Shown here: piece by piece, positions 8,122 to 17,621 of the stretch
How the letters are laid out: each line of letters starts with the position of its first letter
How positions within the stretch are numbered: position 1 is the stretch's first letter
Source of the DNA: Aliarcobacter butzleri
GTDB taxonomy: Bacteria; Campylobacterota; Campylobacteria; Campylobacterales; Arcobacteraceae
DNA length: 64,000 bases
Assembly (NCBI RefSeq): GCF_900187115.1
Contig: NZ_LT906455.1
Location: 1,426,001 to 1,490,000, forward strand
Direction of reading: 5' to 3'
Notes under the pieces: generated by a model
Told to the model about the DNA's origin: nothing
Database searches by the model: none
What the model saw: only the letters and a program-made list of their open reading frames with translations
Translations under genes and position numbers: made by a program

Positions 8122-8835
8122 CTATTTTTCTTCTTTTTTATCTTCTTCTTTTACGTATTTGTAACCACCAAATACGATTGCGATATCACTTTCTTGCCAG
8201 AAAATTGTTCTCCAAATTTGATAATAGATATGACACATTACCCAAACTAAGATTAAATACATAGATGTATGATGAGCAATTCTAACTCCCATATTTCCAC
8301 CAAATAAAACATTTGTCCAATCAGTAGCAAAGTGTAACATCCAAGGCCACCAAGATCCAATAGAACTATTTCCTGATGCTAATCCATGAACATATAATTG
8401 AAGCCCTGTAAACAACATAAATACCAATAATAAGTGAAAAACTGTAAAAAACATAATGTTATAACTATCACTATGTTCTGAACTAAATTTTTTTCTTCTA
8501 TTAAATGTCATTAAGTTAAAGAAAACTTCACAAAATTCAATAAAGTTCTTTTTTGTAGGAAGTACCTTTTTATATGGTTTATCAAATTTTGAAAATAGAT
8601 ATAAATAACCAATTAAAATTGCTGTAACATCAAAAATAATTGCAGCAATAAAATGCCCCCATCGATTCCATGCCATCACATATTTGTCCACTGCTGGGTC
8701 AGCGATAAAGCTTTGATAATATGGATGACCTATATATAAACCAGTTATGACTGCAACAACCATACAAATCGCATTCCCCCAGTGAATCGTTCGCATGATT
8801 GGAGTCATTCTCTCAACCTTTTTCATTTTAGGCAC
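8122..8835 (-). CDS. hydC: Hydrogenase cytochrome b subunit HydC (operon 2)
   Basis: This is the diheme cytochrome b anchor and menaquinone reductase of the second uptake hydrogenase, with four or five hydrophobic helices. Histidines sit in IHWGNAICM, in a central FHLLLVF helix, and in the RIAHHTSMYL and MCHIYYQIW helices. The best start is the GTG at 8835 with GGAGG eight bases upstream, overlapping the hydB2 stop. An ATG at 8826 has poor spacing, and a TTG at 8850 has no ribosome-binding site. It is about 16 residues longer than HydC1, with a charged C-terminal tail. Confidence 0.88.
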   Translation of the reverse strand: MPKMKKVERMTPIMRTIHWGNAICMVVAVITGLYIGHPYYQSFIADPAVDKYVMAWNRWGHFIAAIIFDVTAILIGYLYLFSKFDKPYKKVLPTKKNFIEFCEVFFNLMTFNRRKKFSSEHSDSYNIMFFTVFHLLLVFMLFTGLQLYVHGLASGNSSIGSWWPWMLHFATDWTNVLFGGNMGVRIAHHTSMYLILVWVMCHIYYQIWRTIFWQESDIAIVFGGYKYVKEEDKKEEK

Positions 8836-10570
8836 GGCTTGTTCCTCCAATTGGATCTACTTTATAAACACCTAACTCTTTTCCATTTGTATCAATAATA
8901 TGTACCGCACAAGCAATACAAGGGTCAAAACTATGAATAGTTCTTAAAATTTCTAGTGGCTGATCTGGATTTGCTACTTTTGTGCCTATTAAAGATGACT
9001 CATAAGCACCAAGTCTTCCTTTATAATCTCTTGGAGCAGCATTCCAAGTTGAAGGAACAACAGCTTGATAATTAGCTACTTTTCCATCTTTTATTTTTAC
9101 CCAATGTCCTAAACCTCCTCTTGGAGCTTCAGCCATACCAAATCCTTGAGCATCTTTTGAAACTGTATCAAAATTAAATTCTGTCCAAGTTGATAAATCC
9201 CCATGAGCAACATTTGAAGCTAACTCATCAACCCATTCCATCATAACATCAGCCATAAGTTCAGTTTCAATTGCCCTTGCAGCTGTTCTTCCAACTGTTG
9301 AGAATAAAACTTGAACTGGTAAGTTTCCATTTTTTAAGAATGTTGTTACATATTTAGAGATTCTTTCATCTTTAGAAGCAACACCAACTATCATCCTTGC
9401 AAGTGGTCCAACTTCCATTCTTTCATCATCATAAAGTGGTGATTTAATCCAAGAGTATTTCTTATCTGTATCTAAATATGCAATATTATTCTCTTTTTTT
9501 CCAAACCCTGTATAATTTGGTTTTGTAACACCATCAAATGGGTGAAGATTTGTATTTCCTTCATACCAAGCATGAGTTACATCTTCAGTTATTTTTGTTT
9601 GGTCAATTTCAAAAACTTTTGATAAATCTTTGTTTTTTACAATTCCTGAAGGGAAAAGTTTAGCTGATTCATAAAATGGAGTATCATCAAGTCTAAAATC
9701 ACCATAAGACATATAGTTTCCTATACCTCCTCCAATTCCTTCTAAAGCTTCACCAGCATACATTGTTCCTGCCATATAAACATCACTTAAATATGCTTCT
9801 TTTGTAAACTTTCTTCCTTTTTTAAGGATTTGTTTAAATTCAGCAATTCTTGCAGGATTTTTAATATCTTGAACACATGTAACTCCACCAACAACAAAAG
9901 ATTGTGGATGTGGATTTTTACCACCAAAAATAGCCATCATTTTTGCTAAATCTCTTTGTAATTCAAGTGCATCTAAATAGTGAGAAAGTCCTATTAAATT
10001 TTGTTCAGGAGTAAGTTTAAAACCTTTACTTCCCCAATAAGCATTTCCAAATACTCCAAGTCTTCCTTGTTTTACATATTTTGTAACTCTTTCTTGAACA
10101 GCTGCATAAACATCTTCACTTGCATTCCAAGCTCTTTGACCAGAAACACTTGCCCATTTTTGAGCTTCAGCTACTGTTTTTTTAGGGTCTGCTTTTAAGG
10201 CTTCAGTGATATCAACCCAATCAAGTGCATGTAAATGATAGAAGTGAACGATATGATCATGTAAATATAAAGCACCTTGAATAAGATTTCTTACTAATCT
10301 TGCATTTTTAGGAATTGTAATTTTAAACGCATGTTCAACTGCTTCGATACTTCTTTGATAGTGAGTCCCTGTACAAACTCCACAAATTCTCATTGCAAGT
10401 AAACCACAGTCTCTTGGATCTCTTCCTTTTAATATCTCTTCGATTCCTCTAAACATAGTAGAAGAAGAATAAGCATCAGTTACAACATTGTTTTCATCTA
10501 TGATTGCTTCAATTCTAAGATGTCCCTCAATTCTTGTAATTGGATCTATTACTAAATGTTTTTTTGCCAT
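8828..10570 (-). CDS. hydB: [NiFe]-hydrogenase large subunit HydB (operon 2)
   Basis: This is a catalytic subunit of 580 residues. It shows RICGVC (61-66) and DPCIACAVH (549-557), followed by a 23-residue extension typical of an uncleaved precursor. The start ATG overlaps the hydA2 stop (TAATG). The product is expected to be exported with HydA2 by the Tat system and to oxidise hydrogen on the periplasmic face. The operon is hydA2-B2-C2-D2-E. Confidence 0.95.
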   Translation of the reverse strand: MAKKHLVIDPITRIEGHLRIEAIIDENNVVTDAYSSSTMFRGIEEILKGRDPRDCGLLAMRICGVCTGTHYQRSIEAVEHAFKITIPKNARLVRNLIQGALYLHDHIVHFYHLHALDWVDITEALKADPKKTVAEAQKWASVSGQRAWNASEDVYAAVQERVTKYVKQGRLGVFGNAYWGSKGFKLTPEQNLIGLSHYLDALELQRDLAKMMAIFGGKNPHPQSFVVGGVTCVQDIKNPARIAEFKQILKKGRKFTKEAYLSDVYMAGTMYAGEALEGIGGGIGNYMSYGDFRLDDTPFYESAKLFPSGIVKNKDLSKVFEIDQTKITEDVTHAWYEGNTNLHPFDGVTKPNYTGFGKKENNIAYLDTDKKYSWIKSPLYDDERMEVGPLARMIVGVASKDERISKYVTTFLKNGNLPVQVLFSTVGRTAARAIETELMADVMMEWVDELASNVAHGDLSTWTEFNFDTVSKDAQGFGMAEAPRGGLGHWVKIKDGKVANYQAVVPSTWNAAPRDYKGRLGAYESSLIGTKVANPDQPLEILRTIHSFDPCIACAVHIIDTNGKELGVYKVDPIGGTSRA

Positions 10571-11805
10571 TATTTTTCTTCTCCCTCATTTGATTTTTTA
10601 CCAGCAATAACACTTGCCACAGCATGAACACCAATACCAACAGCTGTTGCTGTTAATAATCCTAGACCAAACTCATCAACAGTTTTTTCAACTCCACCAG
10701 TTGGTGCTTTGATTTTTGCATTTGCCATTGGTCTTTCATAAGCATATTTATCCCAGAAATCTGGTTCAGAACATCCAATACATCCTCTTCCAACACCAAC
10801 TGGCCAGTTTGTACCTTCGTTATATCTAATAATTGAACAGTTATTAAATGTCATTGGTCCTTTACAACCAACTTTATATAAACACCAGTTGTTTTTAGCA
10901 CCTTCATCTCCCCACTCTTCTACAAACTCTCCAGCATCAAAGTGAGCTCTTCTTTCACAGTTATCATGAATTCTATATCCAAATGCAAATTTAGGTCTTA
11001 ATAAAGAATCAAGTTCAGGAACTTGACCAGTTAAAACATAATGAAGTACAACTCCAACCATATTTGCTGGGTTTGCAGGACAGGCAGGAATATTAATAAC
11101 AGGTTTTCCTTTTACTAAATCCATAACTCCAACTGCACCAGTTGGATTTGGAGCAGCTGCTGGAACTCCTCCGAAAGTAGCACATGTTCCAACTGCAACA
11201 ACAGCTGCTGCATCTTTTGACATTCTCATTAAATGTTCGTGGAAAGTTTCTCCCATTGCACCAATTGTTCCATATTGACCATTCATTTTCATAGGAATTG
11301 CACCTTCAACAAAAAGTAAATATTTACCTTTAAAGTGTTCAACTGCTTCTTCAAGTTGTTTATCAGCATCATGTCCTGCTGCTGCTTGAAGTGTTTCGTG
11401 GAACTCTAAACTTAAAACATCAAATAATAAATCATCAACTGTTGGAGCACTACTTCTTAAAAGTGCTTCAGAGTTTCCAGCACAGTCTTGTAACTCAATC
11501 CAGATAACAGGAACTCTATTCATAAGTTCAGTCGCTTCTGCAACAAGTGGAGCAAACATAGGAGGAAGCATAAGTGTAGCAGTTGTTGCACTAACCCACT
11601 TCATAAAATCTCTTCTATTTACACCTTCACTCTCAATGATATCCATCATATCGATATCTTTAAGTGGTTCTTGCTCTCTTAAAGCTTTTAACCTTTGTTT
11701 TGCTTTTTCAAATAAAGAGTTGTAATAAACTTCTCCTTTATTTGTTTCAACTCTGCCTGATTTTTGGGTAAAAACTTTTTTTACCATATCTATTGAGTCA
11801 TTCAT
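10570..11805 (-). CDS. hydA: [NiFe]-hydrogenase small subunit HydA with altered proximal-cluster motif (operon 2)
   Basis: This is a Tat-exported small subunit of 411 residues with NRRDFMKW at Arg64-Arg65. Its n-region of about 63 residues is unusually long. The medial and distal cluster motifs are intact (HDNCERR, CLYKVGC, NNCS, GCIGCSEP). The proximal-cluster motif, CTGC in HydA1, reads CAGN here (Cys108, Asn111), so one ligand Cys is replaced by Asn; the codon is AAC. The other two proximal Cys (VGTCATFGG and IPACPANP) remain. I chose the ATG at 11805, preceded by AAGGAAT; an in-frame ATG at 11832 has no such site. Confidence 0.93.
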   Translation of the reverse strand: MNDSIDMVKKVFTQKSGRVETNKGEVYYNSLFEKAKQRLKALREQEPLKDIDMMDIIESEGVNRRDFMKWVSATTATLMLPPMFAPLVAEATELMNRVPVIWIELQDCAGNSEALLRSSAPTVDDLLFDVLSLEFHETLQAAAGHDADKQLEEAVEHFKGKYLLFVEGAIPMKMNGQYGTIGAMGETFHEHLMRMSKDAAAVVAVGTCATFGGVPAAAPNPTGAVGVMDLVKGKPVINIPACPANPANMVGVVLHYVLTGQVPELDSLLRPKFAFGYRIHDNCERRAHFDAGEFVEEWGDEGAKNNWCLYKVGCKGPMTFNNCSIIRYNEGTNWPVGVGRGCIGCSEPDFWDKYAYERPMANAKIKAPTGGVEKTVDEFGLGLLTATAVGIGVHAVASVIAGKKSNEGEEK

Positions 11806-11857
11806 TCTTTTATTCCTTAAATAAATATTCATTCACTAATTGTAAATTATCAACTAG

Positions 11858-11909
11858 AAACTTAAGTTTTACTTAACTTTTTTTGCTAAAAAATAGCAGA
11901 AAAATAGCA
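11858..11909 (-). promoter_or_regulatory. hydA2 promoter/operator region: 12-bp palindrome and tandem TGCTATTTT
   Basis: Upstream of hydA2 is a perfect 12-bp palindrome, AAACTTAAGTTT (11858-11869). On the minus strand it is preceded by two copies of TGCTATTTT (11901-11909 and 11890-11898) offset by 11 bp, about one helical turn. TGnTATnnT resembles the extended -10 element common in Campylobacterota promoters, so one or both copies may be promoter cores with the palindrome acting as a downstream operator. Confidence 0.4.
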
Positions 11910-12038
11910 TTAATTTTTTTATAAGCTTAGATAGATGATTTTTTAGGATTAGTAATATTGTTTTGTTCTATTTTTATATAAGAGTTCAGTTGATTAAGTT
12001 TTTTTTAACTTTGTTACAAATATACACTTTTTTATATT

Positions 12039-13388
12039 TTAGTGAGTGGTACAAACAGAACAGACATCAAAACTTCTAAGAATAATTTTTGCAATATCTA
12101 TTGATGATGTTCCAATAATTGCTTTTTGAGCAATACCTTGTTCTTTTTTATTAGAAGGACCTAAATTCCAAACAGTTGGAGTAATTACATCATAAAGTTT
12201 GATTTTTCCTTTTTCAATATCTATTTTATGATACAAAGAACCTCTTGTAGCCTCAACAGCACTCACTGCTTCAACTTTATCTATTTTATTTAAAGAAATT
12301 TTAGGTTTTATAAAAGAAGCCTCTTTTGTATTAACTTTTGATATAAGATTTTTTGTATCTTCTAATAAAAAAGCTAATTCATCAAGTCTTGCTAAAACTC
12401 TAGTAAATGCGCTATCATCAAAATTTTTATGAATATCTTTTATAAATTTTCTATTACTTATAATTGCTCTAGCAAGCGGTCCTGTTTCAAAAAAAGCATC
12501 ATCATAAGTAACGTTTTTACTCCAAGTGTGTTTTTGAGTATTATCTCCACTTAAAGTAAAAGTAGAATCACTATTTTCTAAAATTTTTGATAAATCAATT
12601 TTATTTATAACTTTTGATGAAAATCTTCCTTTTTTAAATAAATTCGTTTCAGATAAAGATATAAATCTATTATAAGACTTCCCATAATTTTGTAACTCAT
12701 ATTTAAATGCAAGATCTTTAAAAAGTTTCAAATCTCCACCAATTTTTTCAAAATTATCAACACTTGTAAAAGAAAGATAATTATCCAAAGAAGTATTAAC
12801 AATACTATCTTCAAAAAAATTTATTGCTATTTGAAGATAGTTTTGCATATTTATTAAATCCATTTTTGTTGGATCACTCATTACTCCACCAGGAATCATA
12901 TATGAACTATGAGGCCATTGCCCTGCAATAATTGCTAAAGCTTTTATTGTTTCACTTGCAACTTTACAAGCTTCAAGCCATTTTTTACCTTTTAGTGGTT
13001 CATAAATATTTAAATCATTTGAATTTAGTTTTATAATATCAGGTAAAATAAACATATAAAACCATTTTATATGAGAATCAATCATCTCAATATTTAAACC
13101 TATTTGTCTTAAAAGTTTTGCTTTAGGAGTTATTTCTAATTTTTCATCTATATTTTCATAAGCTTTTTCTAAAACTTCAACAGCAGCATTTAAATGAGCT
13201 TGTCCACAAATACCACAAATCCTAGGTGTGTAAACTAAAGCATCTAAAGGTGATTTATCTTCTAAAATATATTCAAATCCTCTAAAATTTAAAAAATCAA
13301 TTCTTGAATCTATAATTATTCCATTTTTCCAAGAGCAATTTAGTTTTGCTTCACCTTCAATTCTTTCAACTAAGTTTACTGTTTTCAT
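12039..13388 (-). CDS. Group 2 (HupV/HoxC-like) [NiFe]-hydrogenase large subunit without C-terminal peptide
   Basis: This protein of 449 residues carries the nickel-iron motifs RICGIC (Cys58, Cys61) and DVCSVCTTH (Cys443, Cys446, His449). The stop codon follows His449 directly, so there is no C-terminal peptide for a maturation protease. Lack of this extension is an established trait of hydrogen-sensing regulatory hydrogenases (HupV/HoxC). It is about 130 residues shorter than the two HydB proteins and much diverged from them. It is two bases downstream of its small subunit. An alternative is a cytoplasmic uptake enzyme of another group 2 subtype. Confidence 0.85.
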   Translation of the reverse strand: MKTVNLVERIEGEAKLNCSWKNGIIIDSRIDFLNFRGFEYILEDKSPLDALVYTPRICGICGQAHLNAAVEVLEKAYENIDEKLEITPKAKLLRQIGLNIEMIDSHIKWFYMFILPDIIKLNSNDLNIYEPLKGKKWLEACKVASETIKALAIIAGQWPHSSYMIPGGVMSDPTKMDLINMQNYLQIAINFFEDSIVNTSLDNYLSFTSVDNFEKIGGDLKLFKDLAFKYELQNYGKSYNRFISLSETNLFKKGRFSSKVINKIDLSKILENSDSTFTLSGDNTQKHTWSKNVTYDDAFFETGPLARAIISNRKFIKDIHKNFDDSAFTRVLARLDELAFLLEDTKNLISKVNTKEASFIKPKISLNKIDKVEAVSAVEATRGSLYHKIDIEKGKIKLYDVITPTVWNLGPSNKKEQGIAQKAIIGTSSIDIAKIILRSFDVCSVCTTH

Positions 13389-13390
13389 CT

Positions 13391-14284
13391 TTATTCCATT
13401 AACTTTTTATGAAGTCTATCTATTTTAAAAGTTTTTGCAACTCCACTAATACTTAGATATGCTCTTTTTGAAATACCAACAGGTATATCTTGCGGAATTC
13501 CTATGTTTTTTTTAGTTTCTAACATATCTGTTCTTGGAAAATCATTTTCAGTACACCCTACACAAGGAACACCTGCTCTTGTTTTAGAACTAACTTCATT
13601 CCATAAAATTTTATTACAAGAACTGTGAGTCATAGGAGCACGACACCCTTGATTATAGAACAAACAGCCCTCTTTTTGTCCAAATTCACCTTCAACTTTC
13701 CATTCAAAATACTCATTTCTTGTACAGCCATGATGAGCCAAAGTGCTATATAATTCTTTTGGTCTTCCAAATTCATCTAAAGATATTTTTTTATACACCT
13801 TTAAAGAATTAAGTGTTTGAAATATCCATTCAGGGTGAACAGGACAACCTGAAAGATTTATAATTTGATGTCTTAAATTTGGTAATTCTTTAATATCAAG
13901 AGCTTCTTCAACACTACAAATATCACTATTTTGAGTAAATTTTTTATGAATACCTCCAAAAGAAGCACAAGAACCAACTGAAATAATATATTTTGCTTTA
14001 AAAGAAAGCTTTTCTAAAATATTTTTAGTTGAAGTATCTGATATTGAGAAAATAAAATCATTAGAAGAAATAGAACCTTCAATTAGTAAAAAATCTATCT
14101 CTTTATCTTCATTTAAAATATCTTCTAAAGATTTGTCGATTGTAAGACTTGGATGATAAATAAAATTAAAATTATTTAAAAAAAGTTCAAATTTAGTTGT
14201 ATTTGAACTTAATAAAGAGTGAGTATTGCCATTACAAGTAATGGCTTGAAACCAAACAATAGTTGGATTTTTTTCACTCTTCAT
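13391..14284 (-). CDS. Group 2 (HupU/HoxB-like) [NiFe]-hydrogenase small subunit, no Tat signal
   Basis: This is a small subunit of 297 residues with no twin-arginine signal or membrane anchor, so it is probably cytoplasmic. Cluster motifs are visible: TCNGN (Cys17, Asn20 in place of the usual second Cys), VGSCASFGG, LSGCPVHP, HHGC, GCLFYNQGC, and PCVGC near the end. The start ATG lies within the 3' end of the TetR-like gene, an 11-bp overlap. The gene order regulator-small-large suggests a dedicated hydrogen-responsive unit upstream of two uptake operons. Confidence 0.85.
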   Translation of the reverse strand: MKSEKNPTIVWFQAITCNGNTHSLLSSNTTKFELFLNNFNFIYHPSLTIDKSLEDILNEDKEIDFLLIEGSISSNDFIFSISDTSTKNILEKLSFKAKYIISVGSCASFGGIHKKFTQNSDICSVEEALDIKELPNLRHQIINLSGCPVHPEWIFQTLNSLKVYKKISLDEFGRPKELYSTLAHHGCTRNEYFEWKVEGEFGQKEGCLFYNQGCRAPMTHSSCNKILWNEVSSKTRAGVPCVGCTENDFPRTDMLETKKNIGIPQDIPVGISKRAYLSISGVAKTFKIDRLHKKLME

Positions 14285-14867
14285 ATTTTAGTGCTCGATA
14301 GATATTATCAGCAACAGCATCTGAATAACTTAATATATCTTTATCAAGTACATTTTCTCCACTTAAAAAAGCAAAGCCACCCAAACATCCCATAATCATA
14401 GCAAAAGCAGGAAAAAATTCTTGCTCTCTAAACTCTTTTTTTTGAGCTCCATCATCAAGTAATATCATAACTTCCGTTACAAATTCTCCAACACATAAAA
14501 AACCTTCACAACCTTGTTTAAAAACTTCTCTATTTGATAAATAAACTCTTAAAAAATACTCAATTACCTCTGGAGATTTCTGAACATTTTCTAAATACTT
14601 TTTTACAAAAATATAAATCTTTTCTTTTGAAGATATATCTAAATTATTAATCTTTCTTAATTCATCAGCTAGAATATTTGTTGAATATTTTATTGCAAAT
14701 TTTGCAAGTTCTTCCTTTGAAGCAAAATAATTGTACATATTTCCTACGCTCATTTGCATAGCTTTTGCAATATCAGGAATAGTTGTATTATAAAAACCTT
14801 TTTGAGAAAAAAGCTTTAACGCATTTTCTATTATTGTATTTTTTTTATTTTCTTTAGAACTAGAAAT
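14274..14867 (-). CDS. TetR-family transcriptional regulator co-transcribed with the sensor-like hydrogenase (probable ATT start)
   Basis: The protein is about 197 residues if read from 14867. The N-terminal helix-turn-helix is typical of TetR (NALKLFSQKGFYNTTIPDIA, then MSVGNMYNYFASKEEL). The first in-frame ATG (14759) lies inside the recognition helix region and would remove half the DNA-binding domain. The reading frame stays open upstream to a TAA at 14879-14877 with no ATG, GTG or TTG. The only well-placed initiator is an ATT at 14867 with AAGGA six bases upstream. The ligand domain has Cys120-x4-Cys125 and Cys161. It overlaps the hydrogenase small subunit by 11 bp. The ligand is unknown. 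Confidence 0.8.
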   Translation of the reverse strand: MSSSKENKKNTIIENALKLFSQKGFYNTTIPDIAKAMQMSVGNMYNYFASKEELAKFAIKYSTNILADELRKINNLDISSKEKIYIFVKKYLENVQKSPEVIEYFLRVYLSNREVFKQGCEGFLCVGEFVTEVMILLDDGAQKKEFREQEFFPAFAMIMGCLGGFAFLSGENVLDKDILSYSDAVADNIYRALKYEE

Positions 14868-14942
14868 GTTTTTTCCTTAATAAAAATTTGTCTAGCTTAT
14901 ATGTTACATTAGATTAGATTAAAAGTGAATAATAATATGAAG

Positions 14943-14971
14943 AAAAAAGCTTAGGAAAATTCCTAAGCTTT
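14943..14971 (-). terminator. Rho-independent terminator of acnB
   Basis: This is a perfect 12-bp stem, AAAGCTTAGGAA / TTCCTAAGCTTT, at 14946-14957 and 14960-14971 with a 2-base loop. On the minus strand it ends in a run of T. It starts five bases after the acnB stop codon. Confidence 0.85.
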
Positions 14972-14975
14972 AAAA

Positions 14976-17552
14976 TTATCTTGAAGATACTAAAGTAGTT
15001 AAATAATCTGAAGAAACTTGGTGGAAGTTTAAGTATTTATAAACACCATCTTTGTTTGATTCATTTATTTTTTTAGAAACGATTTCCATATATTCAGCAA
15101 CAGATGGTAATCTTCCTAAAAGTGCAGCAACAGCAGCAACTTCAGCAGAACCTAAATAAACTTTAGAATCTTTTCCTAATCTGTTATCAAAGTTTCTTGT
15201 ACTTGTAGAGAATACGATAGAACCTTGTCCAACTTGAGCTTGGTTACCCATACATAATGAACAACCTGGAATTTCTATTCTAGCACCAGCAGCTGCAAAT
15301 GTAGCATAGTATCCCTCTTCAGTTAATTGAGCTTCATCCATTTTAGTTGGAGGTGCAACCCATAGTTTTGCTTTAGCAACACCCTCACCTTTTAATACTT
15401 CTCCTAAAGCTCTAAATAATCCAATATTTGTCATACAAGAACCAACAAATACTTCTTCAATTTTTTTAGGTCTGTTATCATCAGCTAAAATTTCAGATAA
15501 AGTAGCAACATCATCTGGATCGTTTGGACAAGCTAAGATTGGCTCTTTAATTTCATCTAAGTTAATTTCAATTGTAGCTAAATATTCAGCATCAGCGTCT
15601 GGCTCTAATAATTGAGGGTTTTTAATCCACTCTTTCATTTTATCAGCTCTTCTTTGTAAAGTTTTAGCGTCTTCGTAACCTTCTTCAATCATTTTTTCAA
15701 TTAAAGCAATGTTTGAAGATAAATATTCAATAATTGGTTCTTTATTTAATTGAACAGAACAAGCCGCAGCTGATCTTTCAGCAGATGCATCAGATAATTC
15801 GAATGCTTGCTCAACTTTTAAGTCTGGTAAACCTTGAATTTCAATGATTGTTCCAGCAAAAATATTCTTTTTATTTTTCTTAGGAACTGTTAATAATCCT
15901 TGTTTAATTGCATAATATGGAATTGCATTTACTAAATCTCTTAAAGTAATACCTGGTTGCATTTTTCCAGAGAATTTAACTAATACAGATTCTGGCATAG
16001 TTAAAGGCATCATACCTGTAACACCTGCGAATGCTATAAGACCTGAACCAGCTGGGAATGAGATACCAATTGGGAATCTTGTATGAGAATCTCCACCAGT
16101 TCCTACTGTATCTGGTAAACATAATCTATTTAACCATGAGTGAATAACACCATCACCTGGCTTAAGTGTAACTCCACCTCTTGAGTTGATGAAATCTGGT
16201 AAAGTGTGTCTTAATTTAATGTCTGCTGGTTTTGGATAAGCAGCTGTATGACAGAATGATTGCATAACCATATCAGCACCAAAAGATAATGCTGCAAGTT
16301 CTTTAATCTCATCTCTTGTCATTGGTCCAGTTGTATCTTGTGATCCAACAGTAGTTGCAATTGGTTCAACATACATACCAGGTTTAACACCTTCAACACC
16401 ACAAGCTTTTCCAACCATTTTTTGTGCTTGAGTATAACCTTTACCGTTGTTAGCTGGTTGTTCAGGAGCAATAAATGCAGTTGAAGCACCTAATCCTAAT
16501 GCTGCTCTAGCTTTTGCAGTTAAACCTTTTCCAATAATTAAAGGAATTCTTCCACCTGCTCTCATTTCATCTGTTAATGTATTTGGAGCTAATTTAAATT
16601 CAGAAACAACTTTTCCATCTTTTTCAATAACACCAGCATATGGTTTTAATGTAATAACATCACCAGTATCAATAGAATCAACATTTGCTTGAATTGGTAA
16701 ACATCCTGAATCTTCTGCAGTATTAAAGAAAATTGGAGCAATAATAGAACCAATTACAACACCACCTGTTCTTTTATTTGGAACACCTGGAATATCTCTT
16801 CCCATATGCCATTGAACTGAGTTAATACCTGATTTTCTTGATGAACCTGTTCCAACAACATCACCAACGTATGCTAAAGGATGTCCTTTTGCTTTTAATT
16901 CAGCCATTTTTTCTAATGGTTTTTCCATTCTTGATTGTAACATTGCAGTTGCATGTAATGGAATATCTGCTCTTGTAAACGCAACAGTTGCAGGAGATAA
17001 ATCATCTGTATTTGTTTCACCAGGAATTTTATATACAGTTAATGTAATTGCTTCTTCAAGTGCAGGTTTATTTGTAAACCACTCAGCATTTGCCCAAGAT
17101 TCGATAACTTCTTTAGCTTTTGCGTTACCTTTGTCCATTAACTCTTTAACATCATTAAATGAGTTATAAACTAAAATTGTATTTTTTAATTGCTCTGCAG
17201 CGGCATCAGCAACATCAGCAATTTTTAAAGCTTCAACTAATGGTGGTACGTTATATCCTCCCATCATTGTTCCTAAAATTTGAATAGCTTCAACTTTTGA
17301 AATAACAGAACAAGAAACTTTACCTTGAACAATATCATTTAAAAATGCAGCTTTTACATAAGCAGCATCATCAACACCTGGATTAATTTTATTTTTAAAT
17401 AAATCTAAAGCATACTCAGCATCTACAACTTTATCTGCTTTTAATAACTCTACTAATTCTGCAGTTTGAGCAGCTGTTAAAGGTAAAGCTGGTAATCCAC
17501 CTTCATTTAATCTTTCTTGTGAATGTGCTTTATAGTTTTCCAATAAACTCAT
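14976..17552 (-). CDS. acnB: Aconitate hydratase B
   Basis: This is an 858-residue bifunctional aconitase B, which interconverts citrate and isocitrate (and 2-methylisocitrate) through cis-aconitate in the cytoplasm. The domain order fits AcnB: an N-terminal HEAT-like domain (1-160), the swivel domain (~165-380), then the catalytic domains. The [4Fe-4S] ligands are visible in VGSCMTNIG and in [20 protein letters not shown] is a conserved active-site stretch. It is a single-gene unit with its own terminator. The divergent upstream region carries four TGTACA sites. Confidence 0.97.
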   Translation of the reverse strand: MSLLENYKAHSQERLNEGGLPALPLTAAQTAELVELLKADKVVDAEYALDLFKNKINPGVDDAAYVKAAFLNDIVQGKVSCSVISKVEAIQILGTMMGGYNVPPLVEALKIADVADAAAEQLKNTILVYNSFNDVKELMDKGNAKAKEVIESWANAEWFTNKPALEEAITLTVYKIPGETNTDDLSPATVAFTRADIPLHATAMLQSRMEKPLEKMAELKAKGHPLAYVGDVVGTGSSRKSGINSVQWHMGRDIPGVPNKRTGGVVIGSIIAPIFFNTAEDSGCLPIQANVDSIDTGDVITLKPYAGVIEKDGKVVSEFKLAPNTLTDEMRAGGRIPLIIGKGLTAKARAALGLGASTAFIAPEQPANNGKGYTQAQKMVGKACGVEGVKPGMYVEPIATTVGSQDTTGPMTRDEIKELAALSFGADMVMQSFCHTAAYPKPADIKLRHTLPDFINSRGGVTLKPGDGVIHSWLNRLCLPDTVGTGGDSHTRFPIGISFPAGSGLIAFAGVTGMMPLTMPESVLVKFSGKMQPGITLRDLVNAIPYYAIKQGLLTVPKKNKKNIFAGTIIEIQGLPDLKVEQAFELSDASAERSAAACSVQLNKEPIIEYLSSNIALIEKMIEEGYEDAKTLQRRADKMKEWIKNPQLLEPDADAEYLATIEINLDEIKEPILACPNDPDDVATLSEILADDNRPKKIEEVFVGSCMTNIGLFRALGEVLKGEGVAKAKLWVAPPTKMDEAQLTEEGYYATFAAAGARIEIPGCSLCMGNQAQVGQGSIVFSTSTRNFDNRLGKDSKVYLGSAEVAAVAALLGRLPSVAEYMEIVSKKINESNKDGVYKYLNFHQVSSDYLTTLVSSR

Positions 17553-17621
17553 TTAATATCTCCTCTTTAATATATTTTTTAGAAAGTTGGATTTATTATA
17601 TCACAAAGAAAAGAATAATTA

